A DNA stretch of 38,369 bases from an uncultured Mycoplasmatales bacterium (GTDB lineage: Bacteria > Bacillota_I > Bacilli_A > UBA3375): assembly GCA_937936465.1 (NCBI GenBank), contig CALDDH010000014.1:1-38369 (forward strand), in the 5' to 3' direction. The position numbers were made by a program, and so were the translations under genes. A model generated the notes under the pieces. It searched no databases, was not told where the DNA came from, and saw only the letters and a list, made by a program, of their open reading frames with translations. Shown one piece after another: positions 1 through 8,537 of the stretch; position 1 is the first letter of the stretch; each line of letters starts with the position of its first letter.

Positions 1-2956
1 CCGTTACATCAGATCCAGAATAACTATTATTAATTTCTGAATTCATCAATCTTCCAACAAGTCCTCCGGTTGCTGATCCTGAGTTATTTATTATTTCACC
101 TGTTGTATAACTTGTATTAATTACAGTATCATCTTTTGCTATCCCTACCAATCCTCCTGCACTTCCTGAACTTATTATATTAATATTATTAATTCCAACA
201 TTATTTAATGTTGCACCTGATGTCGCACCAAACAATCCAACACTTACTTTCGATGTATCATTAATATATAAGTTATTTATCGTATAAGTATTTCCATCAA
301 ATGTTCCTGTAAATGGTTTTTCGATTGACCCAATCGGGTCAAATCCATCATTTCCATATATATTTGGGTCTTCAGTCTTAGTACAATCAATATCATTTAC
401 TAAGTGATAATCTCCATCAAGTGGACGACCTTTACCGATGTCTTGAAGATCTTGACAAGTAGCTATTTCACTAGGATTACCAGAAACTTCAGTTGTTGTA
501 AAAGTCTGACTTTCTACAATCTGAGCATTCTCATTCTCATTAATTCCATTTGAGTCAATATCATACTCTGTCAATAAATCTACTTTATATTTTGTATTTG
601 AATCAAGATCACTAAATACAACAATTTGATCTGTACCTACACCAATATTTTCAGAACTCATTGTAGTTTGTGTGTCAGAATTACTAATCCTTACTCTACT
701 TGCATAATTTGGATCAACTGCATTATCTTTATCTGTAAAATCAAAATGAACTTCAATACTATTTGAATTTACAACAGTTGGATTTACATCATCTACTGTA
801 TGAATGTTTGCTATTGGAACTTGTTTATTTGTTTTAAATGTTTGAACAGCAAGTGGCGATGTTGCATCATTAACTCGATCATGATTTGTATCATATTTGA
901 CTTCCATCTTAACTTGATAATTATTATTAGAACTTAATCCATCAAATAATACACTTTGATTTTGTCCAACTGTAATTTCTTGACTAGATTTTACAGCATT
1001 ATCTTCATATAATACTAGTTTTGGTTTAATTGTTTCACTATTTATTATTGCTGAATTAGGATCAGATAGATCATAATGGACTTCAATGCTACTTTGATTT
1101 ACTGTACTTTGAGTATTAGTTCCATCTGATGGGTGAATATTTCCTGTTGGTGTTTGTTTATTAGTTACAAATGTTTGAGTTGCAATAGGTTGTGAATTTG
1201 CATCATCAACTCCATCATGATTTATATCATATTTGACTTCCATCTTAACTTCATAATTATTATTAGAACTTAATCCATCAAATAATATACTTTGATTTTG
1301 TCCAACTGTAATTTCTTTACTAGTTTTTTCAAAATTATCTTCATATAATACTAGTTTTGGTTTAATAGTTTCATTATTTATTATTGCTGAATTAGGATCA
1401 GATAGATCATAATGAACTTCTATGCTATTTTCAGTTACCTTACTTTGAGTATCAGTTCCATCTGCTGGGTGAATACTTCCTGTTGGAATCTGTTTATTTG
1501 TTCTAAATGATGTACTATCCAATATATAATCAGCTGTATTATCTGCTATTGAATCTAAATCTAAATCAAATTGTGCTGATATTTGAATAACATAAATACT
1601 ATCAGATAAAAGGTTATCAAATGTATATTTTTGATTTTGACCTAATGTAGCTGTAGTTGATTCTACCAAATCTCCATCTTTATAAATTGCGATTTCTGGT
1701 GTATTTAATAATGTTTCGTATTCATCTGTTAGATCATAATGAACTTCAATTTGATTACTAGAAATTGTTGTTGGTTCAATTCCTTCTTGTGTATTATATA
1801 TATTAACTTTTGGTGGTGCAGGTAATGTTTTAAATTGATTATTAGCTATAACCGTGTTATCATCATTATCCACTTGACCATCATCATTTAAATCATAAGG
1901 TGCAAGTAATTCAACGTAATAAGATGTTTCAGGTTCTAATTGATTAAATTCATATTGCTTATCTTCACCTATTTCAATATCAACATATGTATTTAGTTCG
2001 TTTTCAGTATCACCTTCTGAGATTATATGTAATTGTGGATTAGTTATTCCATCATTGACAATTGAATGATCCGGGTCAATTAAATCATAATTAATTACCA
2101 TATAATCATATGATATTTCTGTTCCGCTTTCAGCTGAATATATTTTAGCTGTTGGCATATCTTTACTATTTGATGTTTGTATTTGCATTTTAGCTAGAAT
2201 ATCATTATCATTATCTTTTTCACCATCACCATCAATGTCATACGCACCTGTAATAACAATCGAATAAACTGTATTACCTTTTAATCCATTAAATTGTGAA
2301 GACATGTTGTTACCAAAATTATCAGCATTTAAATTTTTTTTTTCGATTAACTGATCATTTTCATAAATTGATATATCTACACTAGATGAATAAAATTCTG
2401 ATATAGCATTATCTGGATCATCAATATTATATAAAACATTAATTGATGAATATCCTCTTTGAGTTGGGTTAGAATCATCAAGTTGATGAATACTAACTTG
2501 TGGTCGTTGCTTATTTGTTTTAACCATTTGTTCATTAATCGAGTAAGGGTATGAATTTTCTGGTTCATTGCCCTGACTTTCGTTATAAGGAACGCTCAAA
2601 ATAACTTTATATTCAGTATTACTAGTTAAATCATAAATTGTTATTTCTTGATTATCACCTGGAATTATCGCTTGACTATAAACTTGTTTATCATTTTGAT
2701 AAATTTTTATTTGTGGATAATAATCAATACTACTTAAAGTAGAAACGTCTTCACTTAAACTATAATTAATAGTCATACTACTACTTGATTGAGTTATCTC
2801 ATTTATTTTCCCTGTAGTACTTTTATTGCTTTTATATTGAATGTGGTATATATGATCAACAACATTATCGATTATATTAATACCATTATTTTGACCTTGT
2901 GTAAAACTAAAAATTGATAATACACTTACAAGTGCGGTTATTATTATGAAATTCAT
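1..2956 (-). CDS. Large secreted surface protein, Fn3-like/Ca-loop modules plus GLUG repeats (partial, 3' end off the window)
   Basis: The frame is open from ATG 2954-2956 (GGGGAGG ribosome site) to the left edge, so 985 codons are visible and the C-terminus is missing. Residues 1 to about 21 form a signal peptide (MNFIIITALVSVLSIFSFTQG). About seven modules of roughly 110 residues follow. Each reads like a fibronectin-III-type beta domain (IEVHYDLSDP ... YEVKMEVKYD) and most carry an acidic loop between late strands, such as DIDGDGEKDNDND, DLNDDGQVDND or DINHDGVDD, resembling EF-hand/dockerin calcium loops. Two adjacent modules are near-identical at DNA level with a 336-base period (compare 901 with 1237). 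The last visible part has GLUG-type repeats (VGLFGATSGATLNNVGI, GGLVGIA, GGLVGRL). The likely role is adhesion or surface structure outside the cell; calcium binding is inferred. No anchor is visible because the end is cut off. Confidence 0.85.
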   Translation of the reverse strand, partial: MNFIIITALVSVLSIFSFTQGQNNGINIIDNVVDHIYHIQYKSNKSTTGKINEITQSSSSMTINYSLSEDVSTLSSIDYYPQIKIYQNDKQVYSQAIIPGDNQEITIYDLTSNTEYKVILSVPYNESQGNEPENSYPYSINEQMVKTNKQRPQVSIHQLDDSNPTQRGYSSINVLYNIDDPDNAISEFYSSSVDISIYENDQLIEKKNLNADNFGNNMSSQFNGLKGNTVYSIVITGAYDIDGDGEKDNDNDILAKMQIQTSNSKDMPTAKIYSAESGTEISYDYMVINYDLIDPDHSIVNDGITNPQLHIISEGDTENELNTYVDIEIGEDKQYEFNQLEPETSYYVELLAPYDLNDDGQVDNDDNTVIANNQFKTLPAPPKVNIYNTQEGIEPTTISSNQIEVHYDLTDEYETLLNTPEIAIYKDGDLVESTTATLGQNQKYTFDNLLSDSIYVIQISAQFDLDLDSIADNTADYILDSTSFRTNKQIPTGSIHPADGTDTQSKVTENSIEVHYDLSDPNSAIINNETIKPKLVLYEDNFEKTSKEITVGQNQSILFDGLSSNNNYEVKMEVKYDINHDGVDDANSQPIATQTFVTNKQTPTGNIHPSDGTNTQSTVNQSSIEVHYDLSDPNSAIINSETIKPKLVLYEDNAVKSSQEITVGQNQSVLFDGLSSNNNYQVKMEVKYDTNHDRVNDATSPLAVQTFKTNKQVPIANIHTVDDVNPTVVNSNSIEVHFDFTDKDNAVDPNYASRVRISNSDTQTTMSSENIGVGTDQIVVFSDLDSNTKYKVDLLTEYDIDSNGINENENAQIVESQTFTTTEVSGNPSEIATCQDLQDIGKGRPLDGDYHLVNDIDCTKTEDPNIYGNDGFDPIGSIEKPFTGTFDGNTYTINNLYINDTSKVSVGLFGATSGATLNNVGINNINIISSGSAGGLVGIAKDDTVINTSYTTGEIINNSGSATGGLVGRLMNSEINNSYSGSDVT

Positions 2957-3005
2957 TATCCTCCCCAATTTAATTAAACCCTTTATATTTAATTTGTCAA
3001 ATAAA

Positions 3006-3034
3006 AGTATACTACAACTTGATGGATTTGACAA
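3006..3034 (-). promoter_or_regulatory. Sigma-A-type promoter of the surface protein gene
   Basis: On the minus strand TTGTCA (3029-3034) and TATACT (3006-3011) are separated by exactly 17 bases, about 50 bases upstream of the ATG at 2956. A second TTGACA lies at about 2995-3000 without an equally good -10. Confidence 0.65.
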
Positions 3035-3044
3035 GTTATTTATA

Positions 3045-3079
3045 TAAAAAAATTAGATCACTATTAAATAGTAATCTAA
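3045..3079 (-). terminator. Rho-independent terminator of the ABC exporter operon
   Basis: An imperfect hairpin (TTAGAT and ACTA arms, one mismatch, loop TTAAA) at 3053-3079 is followed on the minus strand by seven T residues (3046-3052). It lies about 20 bases after the permease stop and just before the surface-protein promoter. Confidence 0.7.
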
Positions 3080-3100
3080 CTATGATTAAAATATTTAGTC

Positions 3101-4186
3101 TTAAACTTCACGAGTTTTTTTTAGGCGACGACTTGTGATAATATTTAGTAATAATATTAATAAGATTATTACTAAAATATCAACACCAACTGCTTTTGAA
3201 TCTTGTAACAATAATTTAACTTGTGCATCTGTGGCATATGTTAATGGTGATAGTTTAGATAATATTTGATATATATTTCCATATGGCAATACCCCAGAAA
3301 AAATTAATTGAGATACAATCACAATTGGGATAAACTGCATTACTTGGAACTCACTTTTTGCATATGCACTTATAAACATCCCAAGTGAAATTGCAAATAA
3401 AGCAAATAATATATTAACTAAAATTGATAATGGTATATTTGCAAAAACCTCAATTTGTAAGACAGTAATTGTATAAATTTCAATAATAATACTTTGAACA
3501 ATTGCAATAGAACCATATCCGAGCATGTATCCCCATATAATATCATTTCTTTTTATATTATTACTCAAAGTTCTCTCTAATGTATAGTTTTCTCTTTCAC
3601 GTAAAAAAGCTATTCCAACTGTTAAGAATGACAAGAACATTATTAAAAACTCCATCACTAACATAATCGTAAAATCAATTGTGCCATAAGAATATTTAAT
3701 GTTTTCTTGATCAATTATATTTGTATCGGTCTCAATTGAAGAAATTATTTCACTCACCATATACTGATCATATAGTGGGTTTTCTCCTGTTTTTAAAATT
3801 TGAATATTAGGAACTTCTAAATCTGGATATTTAATTTGATATTTATTAAGTACCTTAGCCTGATTTTCATCTAAATTATAATCAATTATATCATTAATAG
3901 AAATTAAATCTTGACTAATAACTAAACCAATATCAACTTTCTGGTCATAAACATCATCTTCTAAATTGCTACTCGAGTCATAGTCAACTGTTGTTGAATT
4001 ATTAATGTTAAGATCATAATTTGCTTGGTCGACAAGACCAATTGTAAAGTTTTGATAAGTTGCATTAAATAAAAATGCAATAATTGTAATTAAGAAAATT
4101 GGAGCTACTATTAATAAAGCTATTGTTCTTTTATCAGACTTAAGTTCTAAGATGATTCTTTTAGCTATTGCACTTTTAGTTTTCAT
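3101..4186 (-). CDS. ABC-2-type transporter permease
   Basis: This 361-residue integral membrane subunit of an ABC exporter has one N-terminal membrane segment (about 23-42), an extracytoplasmic stretch of about 130 residues, then five or six hydrophobic segments from about 175 to the end (for example IMLVMEFLIMFLSFLTVGIA and LVIILLILLLNII). That is the ABC-2 / NatB-like layout. The motif LRERENYTLERTLSNNIKRNDIIWGY, read in part, matches the cytoplasmic coupling region of this family (RERExGTLE). Its ATG overlaps the end of the ATPase gene by 11 bases and has AAAGGAG in front. The substrate cannot be told from sequence; efflux of drugs, peptides or sodium are all possible. Confidence 0.85.
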   Translation of the reverse strand: MKTKSAIAKRIILELKSDKRTIALLIVAPIFLITIIAFLFNATYQNFTIGLVDQANYDLNINNSTTVDYDSSSNLEDDVYDQKVDIGLVISQDLISINDIIDYNLDENQAKVLNKYQIKYPDLEVPNIQILKTGENPLYDQYMVSEIISSIETDTNIIDQENIKYSYGTIDFTIMLVMEFLIMFLSFLTVGIAFLRERENYTLERTLSNNIKRNDIIWGYMLGYGSIAIVQSIIIEIYTITVLQIEVFANIPLSILVNILFALFAISLGMFISAYAKSEFQVMQFIPIVIVSQLIFSGVLPYGNIYQILSKLSPLTYATDAQVKLLLQDSKAVGVDILVIILLILLLNIITSRRLKKTREV

Positions 4187-4892
4187 TATTTGCTCCTTTA
4201 ATCAATTTAATAACAGAATCTTCTAAATTTTCTTCTTCTGTTTTTTTTAAAATATTAGCAAGTGTATCCTGAATTAATATTTTACCATGGTCTAAGATAA
4301 TTATTTCATCACAATGCTTAGCCTCATCCATAACATGGGTAGTAATAATCAAAGTTTTTTTGCTATCTCTTAATTGTTTAAATTTTTCCCAAATAAGTCT
4401 TTTATATATTGGATCTATTCCAACTGTTGGCTCATCTAAAAACAAGTATGATTGACTTCCTAATAAAGTAATAATTAATGATAATTTCCTTTTCATTCCC
4501 CCAGAATATTTATCAACTAACATATCAATCTCTTTGTCTAAACCAATATCTTTAAACATCTTTTCTATTTCTTCATTTGTTAGTTTTATTTTTTTAAGCG
4601 AAGCAAAATATTTTAAGTTATTTTTAGCTGACAAACTTAAATACAAACCATTTTCTTGAGGCATCATTGAAACATCATTATATATATCTCGACTTTTAAT
4701 TGTTTTATCATCAATTGTTACATCTCCAGAATCTGCTTTTTTTAAACCAGTTATACAACTTATAAGCGTTGTCTTACCACTACCACTTGGTGCAATTATT
4801 CCAGTTATTTTATTGGATTGAATATTTAAGTTTAAATCATCAAAAATAACTTTTTCACCATATTTTACATTTAATTTTTCTATTTTTATCAT
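4176..4892 (-). CDS. ABC transporter ATP-binding protein
   Basis: This is the nucleotide-binding subunit that powers the overlapping permease. Visible motifs are Walker A APSGSGKTT (about residues 34-42), Q-loop MPQENG, signature YSGGMKRKLSL, Walker B YLFLDEPT and the switch histidine in ITTHVMDEA, so it should be catalytically competent. I place the start at ATG 4892 (MIKIEK), because AGAAGGAG lies five bases upstream. An in-frame ATG at 4919 would add nine residues but has no such site. The length of about 238 residues is normal. It belongs to the NatA/CcmA-like group that pairs with ABC-2 permeases. The gene is first in a two-gene operon. Confidence 0.88.
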   Translation of the reverse strand: MIKIEKLNVKYGEKVIFDDLNLNIQSNKITGIIAPSGSGKTTLISCITGLKKADSGDVTIDDKTIKSRDIYNDVSMMPQENGLYLSLSAKNNLKYFASLKKIKLTNEEIEKMFKDIGLDKEIDMLVDKYSGGMKRKLSLIITLLGSQSYLFLDEPTVGIDPIYKRLIWEKFKQLRDSKKTLIITTHVMDEAKHCDEIIILDHGKILIQDTLANILKKTEEENLEDSVIKLIKGANNEN

Positions 4893-5047
4893 CTTGCTCC
4901 TTCTTATATATTTTAACATATTTAAAATAATTAAATAGCTTATTTAAACTTGATAATGCCTTGCTTAAAATTGGTATTTATTTAGTTAATAAGATAGCTA
5001 TTAATCACATGACCTTGCCAATTATTTGATAAAATTATTATATTTTG

Positions 5048-5064
5048 TTACACTTCAAGTGTAA
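5048..5064. repeat. Perfect 17-base palindrome TTACACTT-C-AAGTGTAA
   Basis: The two 8-base arms are perfectly inverted around a single C. It lies about 155 bases upstream of the ABC exporter start. It could be a regulator operator or a remnant of a mobile-element end; no nearby regulator gene is obvious. Confidence 0.4.
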
Positions 5065-5143
5065 TTAAGAATTAAACAAAAGGCGCCTTGGAATGAAAGA
5101 CAAAGAAAAAAATAAGTTTCTTAATTAAAATATACTAATAGCA

Positions 5144-5173
5144 ATAAAATAAGCCCTTTTAAAAGGCTTTTAA
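5144..5173. terminator. Hairpin, possible bidirectional terminator
   Basis: Arms AAGCC and GGCTT enclose an AT-rich loop. The hairpin is followed by TTTTAATTT on plus and ATTTTATT on minus. It would end minus-strand transcripts from the RES gene (stop at 5320), but at about 150 bases downstream. Confidence 0.35.
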
Positions 5174-5319
5174 TTTATATATTTATTCCCAATCTATTGT
5201 AATTATAATACTTTGAAGTGCTTTAACTAGTTCCAACTACATCAGCAGCCTTTTATTAGCATTAAATTTATAAATAACATGTATATGGTTATCAGATTGT
5301 TACTTTTAAATGTATATAT

Positions 5320-6177
5320 CTAAGTGATGATTTTGAAATTTTTCACATTTAAACTTTTATTTAAACGACCGCTTTTGTATACATGAACTCTGATAGGATT
5401 TAATTTTTCCTCATGGTCATAATCTATTCCAATATTTTGATTAAAGCACTCTTCATTTTGGCAATAACTTTTATAACTTTGCAAATAATATCCATCTTTT
5501 ATCGGTAAATCTTTATTACTTAAAAATTTTTCTTTAAAATAATTTGTAACTTGATACAATTTTTTCTTTTTATCAACATCTAATCCAACTGAAGAAGCAC
5601 TAAAAATATTATTATAAAACTTCATTGTCAAGTTTATATATTCGCTATATGAATCATTATTATAACTAAAAGAACTAATTAATATGTCTTCTTTTAATTC
5701 ATACTCAATTATTACAAAACATTTGCTTTTATGTTCATTTAAATAACATTCGTTTACTGCTGTAATAATACAATCAGATATATATAATATTCTTTCTCCT
5801 TCATTATTAAATCTTCCACTATATGGCACATTAGGATTAGAATAAAATTTAGATTTTTCACTGAAAAATTTTTCATCTGTATCTTTAATAACTCTATAGA
5901 ATTTATTTTCTTTTCCATTAGTTTGGGTTAATTTGGGAATAAATAAAAAAGGAAGGAATTTTTTTTCAAACATGCTTTTAAAACCTTCAATAGAAAACGA
6001 CTCACCTTTTATATAATTAAGTAAATTAAATTCACTAAATCTTTTCTTCCATTGCTCTATTGAATTAAATTCATTAATATTTCTTTCAGCTACCAAAGCA
6101 AATGTTTTTTCAAATTCTGGACTTTTAATATCTATTCCTTTATAAATCCACTTTCTTAAAGACTCATTTTTTTTCAT
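5320..6177 (-). CDS. RES-domain protein (putative NAD+-degrading effector), orphan
   Basis: This protein has 285 residues. The central part matches the RES family: FYRV (R95), GRFN (121-124), G127, LYISD (131-135) and TAVNE with E143, the usual R-x-GRFNxxG-LYxS-TAxxE series. Studied RES toxins are ADP-ribosyltransferase-fold enzymes that use up NAD+ and are normally held by a Xre/MbcA-type antitoxin. Here the RES core carries an unrecognised N-terminal region of about 90 residues and a C-terminal tail with two Cys (SYCQNEECF). No antitoxin-like gene lies beside it; the upstream neighbour is 270 bases away and unrelated. The gene ends in TAG. NADase activity is inference from the family. Confidence 0.7.
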   Translation of the reverse strand: MKKNESLRKWIYKGIDIKSPEFEKTFALVAERNINEFNSIEQWKKRFSEFNLLNYIKGESFSIEGFKSMFEKKFLPFLFIPKLTQTNGKENKFYRVIKDTDEKFFSEKSKFYSNPNVPYSGRFNNEGERILYISDCIITAVNECYLNEHKSKCFVIIEYELKEDILISSFSYNNDSYSEYINLTMKFYNNIFSASSVGLDVDKKKKLYQVTNYFKEKFLSNKDLPIKDGYYLQSYKSYCQNEECFNQNIGIDYDHEEKLNPIRVHVYKSGRLNKSLNVKNFKIIT

Positions 6178-6232
6178 ATTATCCTCTTAAATACTTTAAT
6201 TTTTTATTTGTATTAATACATTATTTTTATTT

Positions 6233-6271
6233 AGTATATTGTAATTTTTATATTATATTATATTATATTAT
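6233..6271 (-). promoter_or_regulatory. RES-gene promoter region with pentanucleotide repeat
   Basis: Four exact copies plus a partial fifth of TATAT lie at 6249-6271. On the minus strand a possible -10 TATACT (6233-6238) is just downstream, about 56 bases before the ATG. The expected -35 position falls inside the repeat, so copy-number changes would move or alter it. Confidence 0.4.
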
Positions 6272-6353
6272 TTTTTATTAAAATTTATTATTTATCTTTA
6301 TTGAGTTGTGACAATCCAGTAAATAATTTATATTAATTAATGTAGCAATAAAT

Positions 6354-6392
6354 AAAAAAGTAATATACACAATTTTTTGCGCATATTACTTT
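6354..6392 (-). terminator. Terminator of the Cys/His-cluster gene
   Basis: Perfect 10-base arms AAAGTAATAT / ATATTACTTT enclose a 16-base loop and are followed on minus by TTTTTT. It lies about 55 bases after the stop at 6448. Confidence 0.7.
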
Positions 6393-6447
6393 CATATAAT
6401 GTTTATATAATTATTTGTTTGTTTTTAGTTTGCTTATATATATTTAA

Positions 6448-7116
6448 TTACAAAGCAAGGTAATTTGAGTGTTTAATTGTAATTGTAAAGTTATTATATT
6501 TATGGTGATATGTTACTTGTCCAAAAAGACAAACAAATTTCTCTTCACCATTGAAAAAGTTTTTCTTATCTGTATTTAAATTTGATAAGACACGCGCACT
6601 AATACTTAGATAGTTAGTTTGATTATTGTAGATAAATGGATAATAATATGTTTTTGTTTTTTTAGCTGATTTATATTCTTTGATTTGCTCTGGATCAATT
6701 TTAATAGTTCCATATATATTTAAAAACTTCCCATTAATTCTTTTATCTAATAAATCTAAACTTAAATATGCAACATCTTCTTCACTATGGATTAATCTTT
6801 GCTTATTTTTTTTACTATCTGACAATCTTTGAACTTGATTAATAAAAAATTGATTATCATGTTCATTAATACTTTTAACATGTGGATCAGTATAGATATT
6901 TCCTTGGTGATAATAATCACAGTCTACTTTATGTTCTTGTTTATCATCTGTTTCAAAATGTTTAATACCTTTATTACTAAAGATCAGTTCTGCCTGATGA
7001 CAACTTATGCATACGAGTTTATCTTTACTTTGATAGTCGCTTTGATCTTTAAAGCTACTAGCATGGTAATTTTGATCATCTGTTTTTAAGTACCCTTGAG
7101 TCATTTGTAATTTCAT
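6448..7116 (-). CDS. Hypothetical protein with CoiA-like Cys/His cluster
   Basis: I do not recognise the 222-residue protein as a whole. Residues 36-70 contain C36, C39, H40, H53 and C66 in the order C-x2-C ... G-x-KHF ... C, like the zinc site before the nuclease domain of competence-factor CoiA proteins (C-x2-C ... HFxH ... C). The C-terminal half (from about residue 125) is beta-rich (FLNIYGTIKI, YLSISARVL, FTITIKH) with no visible nuclease motif. Zinc binding is inferred. The start is uncertain: ATG 7116 directly abuts AGAGG, while the in-frame ATG at 7104 is 12 bases from it. It follows azoR by 39 bases and may be cotranscribed with it. Confidence 0.6.
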   Translation of the reverse strand: MKLQMTQGYLKTDDQNYHASSFKDQSDYQSKDKLVCISCHQAELIFSNKGIKHFETDDKQEHKVDCDYYHQGNIYTDPHVKSINEHDNQFFINQVQRLSDSKKNKQRLIHSEEDVAYLSLDLLDKRINGKFLNIYGTIKIDPEQIKEYKSAKKTKTYYYPFIYNNQTNYLSISARVLSNLNTDKKNFFNGEEKFVCLFGQVTYHHKYNNFTITIKHSNYLAL

Positions 7117-7155
7117 CCTCTAACTCTTTTCTAATATATTATTATCGTACTTATT

Positions 7156-7713
7156 TTATATTTTATCAATTTCTTTTTTAGCTTCTGCTAAATAATCATA
7201 TCCAGTTCTTGCCGATCCACCGACTGCAATTATTTTTAAGTCTTGATTTAAACCTGTTAAAGCCATTGCACTTTTAAGCATTTCAGATAATGAATTTTGA
7301 TCATTATTTTCTCCACCTGCTGTTGTGATAATAATTACTTTTTTTCCTTCAATCATACCTTTGATACCTGTTGATGTATAACTAAATGTTTTACCTGGAA
7401 CTGCTAGCGCATCTAAAAATATTCTAACTGTTGACGGACATGAATAATTCCACATTGGCATGTTAATTACAATTTGATCTGAATTTAATACATCTTCTAA
7501 TAATTTAGCTCTTAGACCAAATTGAACTTGGTCAACTTCAGTTGGATTTTTGAAACCAGATTTATAAAACTGCTCTGATAATTCACATAATCCAAGGGAA
7601 AACAAATTAACCTCTTGTACTTCACTTTCATTTTTAGTTAAATAATAATTTGCAAGTTTTGTTCCAAAAGATTCAGGACCCATCGGCGAACCATTTATAT
7701 GTAATGTTTTCAT
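7156..7713 (-). CDS. azoR: FMN-dependent NADH azoreductase / quinone reductase
   Basis: This is a flavodoxin-fold two-electron reductase that uses FMN and NAD(P)H to reduce quinones and azo compounds in the cytosol. The AzoR signatures are visible: the N-terminal phosphate-binding strand-loop HINGSPMGPESFGTKLA, the flavin loop MPMWNYSCPSTVRIFLDAL, GKTFSYTSTG followed by GMIEGKKV, and the TTAGG turn. At 185 residues it is slightly shorter than typical members (about 200). Start ATG 7713 has AGGAG upstream. The C-terminus (KLKIIAVGGSARTG region) is compact. Its place beside tpx suggests a role in oxidative or electrophile stress, which is inference. Confidence 0.85.
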   Translation of the reverse strand: MKTLHINGSPMGPESFGTKLANYYLTKNESEVQEVNLFSLGLCELSEQFYKSGFKNPTEVDQVQFGLRAKLLEDVLNSDQIVINMPMWNYSCPSTVRIFLDALAVPGKTFSYTSTGIKGMIEGKKVIIITTAGGENNDQNSLSEMLKSAMALTGLNQDLKIIAVGGSARTGYDYLAEAKKEIDKI

Positions 7714-7866
7714 TTTTCTCCTATTTTATTTTATATTTATTATTATACCATTATACTGAATATTATATAATTTATCTATTAATAATTTTATCTATATTCA
7801 TCTATTATGAAAATTAATATTAAAAGTGATATCTTATTATAATTATTTATTTAAAAGAAAATTATT

Positions 7867-7892
7867 AAAAAAAAATCTAATATTTAGATTTC
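7867..7892 (-). terminator. Terminator of tpx
   Basis: Arms AATCTAA / TTAGATT (7874-7880 and 7884-7890) with a three-base loop are followed on minus by seven T residues. It begins 17 bases after the tpx stop. Confidence 0.75.
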
Positions 7893-7908
7893 TTCTTTAA
7901 TTTTATAC

Positions 7909-8400
7909 TTATTTAACTAAATGCTCCATTACTTGATCATAATTTGGCTCATCAGTCATTTCTTCTAAAATATTTACATATTCAACTATTCCATCTGAAT
8001 TAATAATTATATTTCCACGTGCTAATAACTTCAATTGATCAACTAAAACTCCATATTTATTTGCAAACTCACGATCTTGATAATCTGATGTTGTTTTGAT
8101 TGATTCAATTCTATTAGCTGAGCAATATCTATCTAGTGCAAATGGCAGATCAAGTGAAATAGTTATAATCTCAATGCCCTCTGATAATTCTGATGCACGC
8201 TTATTAAATGCTGTAGTTTGCATTTGACATACACCTGTATCAATTGAAGGGAAAATTGACAGTAAAACTTTCTTACCTTTATAATCACTTAATTTAATTG
8301 GATTCATTGAACCATCAACAACAGTAAAATCAGGTGCTAAGTCACCTACTTGAATTAACTTACCAACTAGTGTTACTTCATTACCTTTAAATTTAATCAT
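7909..8400 (-). CDS. tpx: Thiol peroxidase (2-Cys peroxiredoxin)
   Basis: Tpx reduces hydrogen peroxide and organic peroxides in the cytosol using thioredoxin. The 163 residues are full length for the family. The peroxidatic cysteine C58 lies in PSIDTGVCQMQT and the resolving cysteine C93 in DRYCSANRI, matching the C61/C95 pair of the E. coli enzyme. The N-terminal VTLVGKLIQVGDLAPDF and the ending NYDQVMEHLVK region also fit. The start ATG at 8400 follows AAAGGAG. A PerR-like inverted repeat sits over the -10 (8430-8444), consistent with peroxide induction. It is transcribed alone, between its own promoter and terminator. Confidence 0.93.
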   Translation of the reverse strand: MIKFKGNEVTLVGKLIQVGDLAPDFTVVDGSMNPIKLSDYKGKKVLLSIFPSIDTGVCQMQTTAFNKRASELSEGIEIITISLDLPFALDRYCSANRIESIKTTSDYQDREFANKYGVLVDQLKLLARGNIIINSDGIVEYVNILEEMTDEPNYDQVMEHLVK

Positions 8401-8429
8401 AGTAATCTCCTTTTATATTTATTTTTTGA

Positions 8430-8444
8430 TTATCTTAATTATAA
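8430..8444 (-). promoter_or_regulatory. PerR-like box overlapping the tpx -10
   Basis: On the minus strand TTATAATTAAGATAA matches the PerR consensus TTATAATNATTATAA at 12 of 14 fixed positions and contains TATAAT as a possible -10, about 40 bases upstream of the tpx ATG. AT-rich sequence raises the chance of a random match, and no perR gene is in the window. Confidence 0.4.
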
Positions 8445-8537
8445 CATATATAAATAAGATTACTATTTATTAAAGTCTATTTTGATACTTAAAACATAAA
8501 ATTTATAAAAGTTCTGCATATTGTACATAAACAATAG

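Larger units (their letters stand above)
4893..5319. other. Intergenic region with palindrome and hairpin; no gene seen
   Basis: Nothing longer than short stop-rich frames is visible here. It holds a 17-base palindrome (5048-5064) and a terminator-like hairpin (5144-5173). The minus-strand stretch 5190-5300 shows short stop-separated peptides such as SDNHIHVIYKFN, which may be decayed coding DNA, but I cannot assign a family. Confidence 0.5.

Noticed and set aside
2377-2568. Minus-strand 63-codon frame inside the surface protein
   Set aside because: It is in a different frame from the continuous 985-codon frame and has no ribosome site.
1-2956. CRISPR array, considered because of repeated DNA
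   Set aside because: The repeats are long coding modules of about 336 bases in an open frame, without spacers.
5190-5300. IS200-type transposase remnant (SDNHIHVI on minus)
   Set aside because: Only a short H-x-H peptide resembles TnpA; surrounding residues and the catalytic tyrosine are not visible.
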